The position numbers and the translations under genes are program-made. Source: Rhizobium albus (GTDB lineage Bacteria > Pseudomonadota > Alphaproteobacteria > Rhizobiales > Rhizobiaceae). Taken from it: a DNA stretch of 64,000 nt. The DNA lies in assembly GCA_030160035.1 (NCBI GenBank), contig BSNO01000001.1, positions 1,364,001 to 1,428,000 of the forward strand, in the 5' to 3' direction. This document shows, one piece after another, positions 60,698-64,000 of the stretch (positions are counted from its first letter, which is position 1; each line of letters begins with the position of its first letter). The notes under the pieces were generated by a model. That model had not been told where the DNA came from. It was given only the letters and a program-made list of their open reading frames with translations, and searched no databases.

Positions 60698-62008
60698 TCA
60701 GACATTCGTCGTTCGTGACAGGTGGGCTGTTTCACGCGCCGTTTTGGGGGCTTCGCCGAGCTTGTCGAGATGACGCCGGATATGCGCCGCCTCGGCGGGG
60801 CTGTTGGCCAGCGAAATGGCGCGGTTGAACGCCTCGACCGCCTCCGCGCGCCGGCCGAGTTCGCTGAGCAGGCCACCACGCAGGCCGTGGAAATAGAAGT
60901 AGCCGGACAGCCTTTCAGCGAGCGGATCGATGAGCGCCAGCGCCGCTTCGGGCCCGGCAAGCTTGTTGATCGCAACCGAGCGGTTGAGCGTGACGACGGG
61001 GGATGGCTGCACGGCCTCCAGCGTGCGGTAGAGCAGGTCGATCGCTGCCCAATCGGTTTCGACGGCGGATTTCGCGCGGGCATGGGTGGCGGCAATCGCG
61101 GCCTGAAGCTGGTAGGGGCCGGGGCGCGCGTGACGCAGCGCCTTGTCGAGCATGGCGACGCCTTCGGCGATCATCGCGCCGTTCCACAATGTGCGGTTCT
61201 GATCCTCCAGCAGCACAATCTGGCCATCGGCATCGAAGCGGGCGGGGCTGCGGGCGTGCTGCAGGAGCATGAGCGCGAGCAAGCCCGCAATCTCAGGCTC
61301 GGCGGGGAAGAGCTTGACCATCAGGCGGGCAAGCCGGATCGCCTCCTCGGCGAAGACGGAGGCGGACCGCTCGGCCTCACGCGTCCTGGCGACGTCGCTG
61401 GCGCGGGCGGAGTAGCCTTCGTTGAAGACCAGATAGAGCATGGCACCGACGGTCGACAGGCGCTCGGCACGCGCCTCGCGGTCCGGCGCCTCGAAGGGAA
61501 CGCCGGCGCGGGCGATCTTCGCCTTGGCGCGCGTGATGCGCTGTTCCATCGCCGCTTCGGAAACGAGGAAGGCACGCGCGATCTGTGGCACGGTGAGGCC
61601 CGAAACGATGCGTAAAGCGAGCGCGATCTGCTGCGTCGTCGGCAGATCCGGATGGCAGCAGACGAAGAGCAGTCGCAGTATGTCGTCGCGATAGGCGCTC
61701 TCGTCCAGCTTCTCGGCGATGTCGGTTTCGGCGTCCGAGAGATCGGAAATCTGATCCTCTTCCGGCAGCGGCCGGAGGCGGCTGTCACGACGCACGCCGT
61801 CGACGCCGGCATTGCGGCCGACGAAGATCAGCCAGGCGGCGGGATCGCGCGGCGGGCCGTTCTTCGGCCAGGATTTCAGTGCGCGCAGGCAAGCTTCCTG
61901 GAAAGCTTCCTCGGCCCGGTCGAGATCGCGAAAGTAGCGAAGAAGCGCTGCGACCGCCTGCGGACGGGCGGCGGTCAGTGCAGTCTCGATCCAGGCGGGG
62001 TCGTTCAT
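60698..62008 (-). CDS. ECF42-type RNA polymerase sigma factor with C-terminal extension
   Basis: A 436-residue sigma factor. Sigma region 2 (about residues 15-85: YFRDLDRAEEAFQEACLRAL, WLIFVGRNAGVDGVRR) and region 4 (120-175: LALRIVSGLTVPQIARAFLV, EAAMEQRITRAKAKIA) are followed by a 250-residue helical/TPR-like domain (LYLVFNEGYSA, WNGAMIAEGVAML). This is the hallmark of the ECF42 group, which works with YCII/DGPF proteins instead of an anti-sigma factor. The YCII gene overlaps its start by 4 bases. Confidence 0.9.
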   Translation of the reverse strand: MNDPAWIETALTAARPQAVAALLRYFRDLDRAEEAFQEACLRALKSWPKNGPPRDPAAWLIFVGRNAGVDGVRRDSRLRPLPEEDQISDLSDAETDIAEKLDESAYRDDILRLLFVCCHPDLPTTQQIALALRIVSGLTVPQIARAFLVSEAAMEQRITRAKAKIARAGVPFEAPDREARAERLSTVGAMLYLVFNEGYSARASDVARTREAERSASVFAEEAIRLARLMVKLFPAEPEIAGLLALMLLQHARSPARFDADGQIVLLEDQNRTLWNGAMIAEGVAMLDKALRHARPGPYQLQAAIAATHARAKSAVETDWAAIDLLYRTLEAVQPSPVVTLNRSVAINKLAGPEAALALIDPLAERLSGYFYFHGLRGGLLSELGRRAEAVEAFNRAISLANSPAEAAHIRRHLDKLGEAPKTARETAHLSRTTNV

Positions 62009-62388
62009 CTGGTCTCAGCCTTCGGTGTTGCCGGTTGATAGAAGCCGACGGGGCGGATCTCGTAGGAACCACCGCCGGGATTGGCCTCCGCGAGGTCGCG
62101 CGCGATCGTCAGCGCATCGTCGAGCGTTTCGCAATCGACGAGGTAGAAGCCCAGGAACTGCTCCTTGGTTTCGGCAAAGGGACCATCGATGACGAGCGGT
62201 TCGTCCGCGCCCTTGCGCAGGGTGGTGGCGGCGCTGGTCGGCATGAGGCGGGCGACGGGGCCGAGGCGGCCTTCGTCCTGAAGTTTGCCGGTGATCTTCA
62301 TCAGACGCGCCATGACGGCATCGTCTTCTTCCTTGCTCCAGGCACCGACGACGTCTTCATGGTTGTAGCACAGGATCGCATAAAGCAT
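62005..62388 (-). CDS. YCII/DGPF family protein, partner of ECF42 sigma
   Basis: A 127-residue YCII-domain protein with the family motif VIDGPFAETKEQFLGFYLVD. It starts MLYAILCYNHEDVVGAWSKE and ends in a conserved GGGSYEIRPVGFY. It is translated just before, and coupled to, the sigma factor (ATGA overlap). YCII proteins of this type are linked to ECF42 in a conserved way; a regulatory or target role is inferred. Confidence 0.92.
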   Translation of the reverse strand: MLYAILCYNHEDVVGAWSKEEDDAVMARLMKITGKLQDEGRLGPVARLMPTSAATTLRKGADEPLVIDGPFAETKEQFLGFYLVDCETLDDALTIARDLAEANPGGGSYEIRPVGFYQPATPKAETR

Positions 62389-62552
62389 GGGTTTGGCCTC
62401 GCTTGCTCACAGGACGAAGGAAACAAGCGGTACCCGACAGCAGGCCGGCAAACAATGTTGGACAAATCGATGGGAAGGAGGGCGCGGGCTCGATGCCGCG
62501 TCTCTGACCGGGACAAGAGCCCCGGCCTCATTCGTGTGCCAGGCGCTGGGTT

Positions 62553-62768
62553 TCAGGCTGGCTCGGGCTCGTCGATGAGGATCAGCTCCTCACGGGTGAT
62601 GTCGATGACGTAGCGTCCTTCCTCGACATGGGTGACCTTGCGGCCGTCGTCGAGAATGTAGTGCTTCATGCCAAGCGCGCCGCTCGCCATGAGATCGTGA
62701 TACTCGTCCACGCGGCGCTCGGTGCCCTTGCCGTCGCGCACCCGGAACGATCCGGTTTTCTTGTCCAT
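62553..62768 (-). CDS. Hypothetical small protein
   Basis: A 71-residue soluble protein, not recognised. MDKKTGSFRVRDGKGTERRV, DEYHDLMASGALGMKHYILD, DGRKVTHVEEGRYVIDITRE. It looks like a compact beta-rich fold. AGGGAGG lies 9 bases before the ATG at 62768; the longer frame to 62795 is less likely. It sits between the ECF42 pair and ectD, all on the minus strand. Confidence 0.7.
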   Translation of the reverse strand: MDKKTGSFRVRDGKGTERRVDEYHDLMASGALGMKHYILDDGRKVTHVEEGRYVIDITREELILIDEPEPA

Positions 62769-62883
62769 GGGACATTGCCTCCCTCTTCCAATCACCGTCT
62801 CGGCGAGACGGTTTTCATCAGGCCCGAAGACCCGATCTGTCCATCGGACGCCCCACCGATCGAGGCGTCCGAAGGCCTCGCCG

Positions 62884-63810
62884 TCAGGCGGCGAGTGGTT
62901 TCGCGTTGCGCTCGATCACCTCGACCCTGTCCACATGCTTGCGTGCGCCGACGAATTCCGGGCGCGGCGTGCCTGCAGAGAAGGGGGCGACGAGCTTGTT
63001 CGACACGGCGTTGAACACGAAGAACGCGTTGGACCGCGCCATCGGCGAGATGTTGGACGCCGAGCCGTGCATCGTGTTGCAATCGAAGATCAGCAGCGAA
63101 CCGGCTGGGCCCGTTGGCGTTTCCAGCCCGAAATCGTCATAGAGACGGGTGAGGCTTTCATCGTCCGGCGTGCCGGTTTCCTGGACCTTGAGCGATGACT
63201 TGTAGTTGTCCTCGGGCGTTTCGCCGACCGTGCCGACGAAGCGCTTGTGGGAACCGGGCATCAGCATGAGCGGACCATTGTGCGGCTCGTTGTCGGTGAG
63301 GAGCAACGACATGGACAAGGCACGCATGCGGGGCATGCCGTCTTCCGCGTGCCAGGTTTCGAAATCGGAATGCCAGTAGAACTCCTTGCCGCGAAAGCCC
63401 GGTTTGAAGTTCAGCCGCGACTGGTGGATGTAGACGTCGTCGCCGAGCAGGAAGCGGGCAAGCCCGGCCAGGCGTTCGTCGCTGGCGAGGCGATGCATGA
63501 TGGCGCTCTGCCGGTGAAGGGCGAAGATCGAGCGGACATCGCCGGAATTGGGTTCAGTGATGAGGGTTTCGTCTTCGAGCGCATCCTTGGAGGTGCGAAG
63601 CCGCTTGGACTCATCAAGAAGGATCTGAAGTTCGTCCGCCTTGAAGAGGCCGGGCAGGAAGAGGAATCCCTTGTCCTCGTAGGATCGATATTCCTCTTGA
63701 GTGAGGGGCGCATCCTCGCTCCAGCGCGAATAGATCACCGGATCCTGACGGTCTCGGATGTCAGGTTCCGTGCCTTTTCGGGTCGGGTAAAGGTCGTGCA
63801 TCTCTGCCAT
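62884..63810 (-). CDS. ectD: Ectoine hydroxylase EctD
   Basis: A 308-residue Fe(II)/2-oxoglutarate dioxygenase that converts ectoine to 5-hydroxyectoine, an osmoprotectant. FYWHSDFETWHAEDGMPRMR carries the metal His-x-Asp and the EctD signature; the distal His is in IFDCNTMHGSASNISP and the 2-oxoglutarate arginine in MARSNAFFVFN. SRLNFKPGFRGKEFYWH supports EctD over general phytanoyl-CoA dioxygenases. GAGGAGA lies before the ATG at 63810. The ectABC genes would lie beyond the window on the promoter side. Confidence 0.93.
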   Translation of the reverse strand: MAEMHDLYPTRKGTEPDIRDRQDPVIYSRWSEDAPLTQEEYRSYEDKGFLFLPGLFKADELQILLDESKRLRTSKDALEDETLITEPNSGDVRSIFALHRQSAIMHRLASDERLAGLARFLLGDDVYIHQSRLNFKPGFRGKEFYWHSDFETWHAEDGMPRMRALSMSLLLTDNEPHNGPLMLMPGSHKRFVGTVGETPEDNYKSSLKVQETGTPDDESLTRLYDDFGLETPTGPAGSLLIFDCNTMHGSASNISPMARSNAFFVFNAVSNKLVAPFSAGTPRPEFVGARKHVDRVEVIERNAKPLAA

Positions 63811-64000
63811 CGTCCATCTCCTCATTCGTCGTTCGGTTGTTTCACACGTCCGAAACTGGCGTGGCGACCGAAAGAGCGGATCGAAATCCGATAGGGCAAG
63901 GCAGTCAGACTTACCGGCGAGCGGCTGGCAGGCCGCGGGATTTCCTCATCATTCCGGCGGCGCAACGCACGCATCGGACACCGGCGGAACATCTGCTTCC

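Overview
The window is a GC-rich alphaproteobacterial chromosome segment, most likely from a halotolerant member of the Rhizobiales (Hyphomicrobiales). The evidence is the density of HWE/HisKA_2 histidine kinases, a Zur-controlled znu locus, a dmeR-dmeF nickel/cobalt efflux pair, an ECF42-type sigma factor with its YCII/DGPF partner, an alphaproteobacterial LexA box (GTTC-N7-GTTC), a long-tailed UvrB and an ectoine hydroxylase. Assignments rest on reading the translations and motifs; no database search was run.

0-12 kb: an FAD aromatic hydroxylase with a DUF2783 partner, an aldo/keto reductase, a cobalamin riboswitch driving a HupE/UreJ metal transporter, divergent znuA / znuCB-zur, an unusual acetate kinase-PduL fusion, dusA, a Kazal-domain lipoprotein, a cold shock protein and a SleB-like hydrolase. 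12-26 kb: a NUDIX hydrolase, a membrane histidine kinase, GST, a uracil-DNA glycosylase-family protein, an Lrp regulator, a beta-hydroxyacid dehydrogenase, a penicillin acylase, a LOV-kinase/receiver pair resembling lovK-lovR with a decayed kinase ATP site, an HWE kinase, and a polar amino acid ABC transporter lacking its ATPase. 26-34 kb: a tightly overlapping fdhD-mobA-mobB-moeA operon, two transporters, a CHAD protein and a DUF922 protein.

34-49 kb is the accessory part. Three patches of lower GC lie between ordinary genes. (1) 34.7-37.4 kb is a retron: a reverse transcriptase with the retron NAxxH and VTG motifs, a 197-nt hairpin-rich spacer that should hold msr-msd, a small winged-helix protein and a phosphoribosyltransferase-like effector. 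This resembles the PRTase-type (type III) retrons. It sits beside uvrB, whose last 38 codons are duplicated just downstream of the gene. (2) 41.8-44.4 kb holds a nucleotidyltransferase plus a TIM-barrel protein. (3) 47.1-49.2 kb holds a three-Cys-motif partner protein (TcmP) plus a Gp37/Gp68 (DUF5131) three-cysteine protein, preceded by an exact LexA-type SOS box. Each is a plausible phage-defence or stress module. A KaiC-like ATPase with an HWE kinase lies between patches 2 and 3.

49-64 kb returns to core-like genes: thioesterase, extensin-like lipoprotein, diguanylate cyclase, dmeR-dmeF, SulP permease, soluble PAS chemoreceptor, a cluster of VOC/DUF1428/SRPBCC proteins next to the ECF42 sigma factor and its YCII partner, a second cold shock protein and ectD. 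No tRNA, rRNA, CRISPR array, insertion sequence or integrase was recognised.
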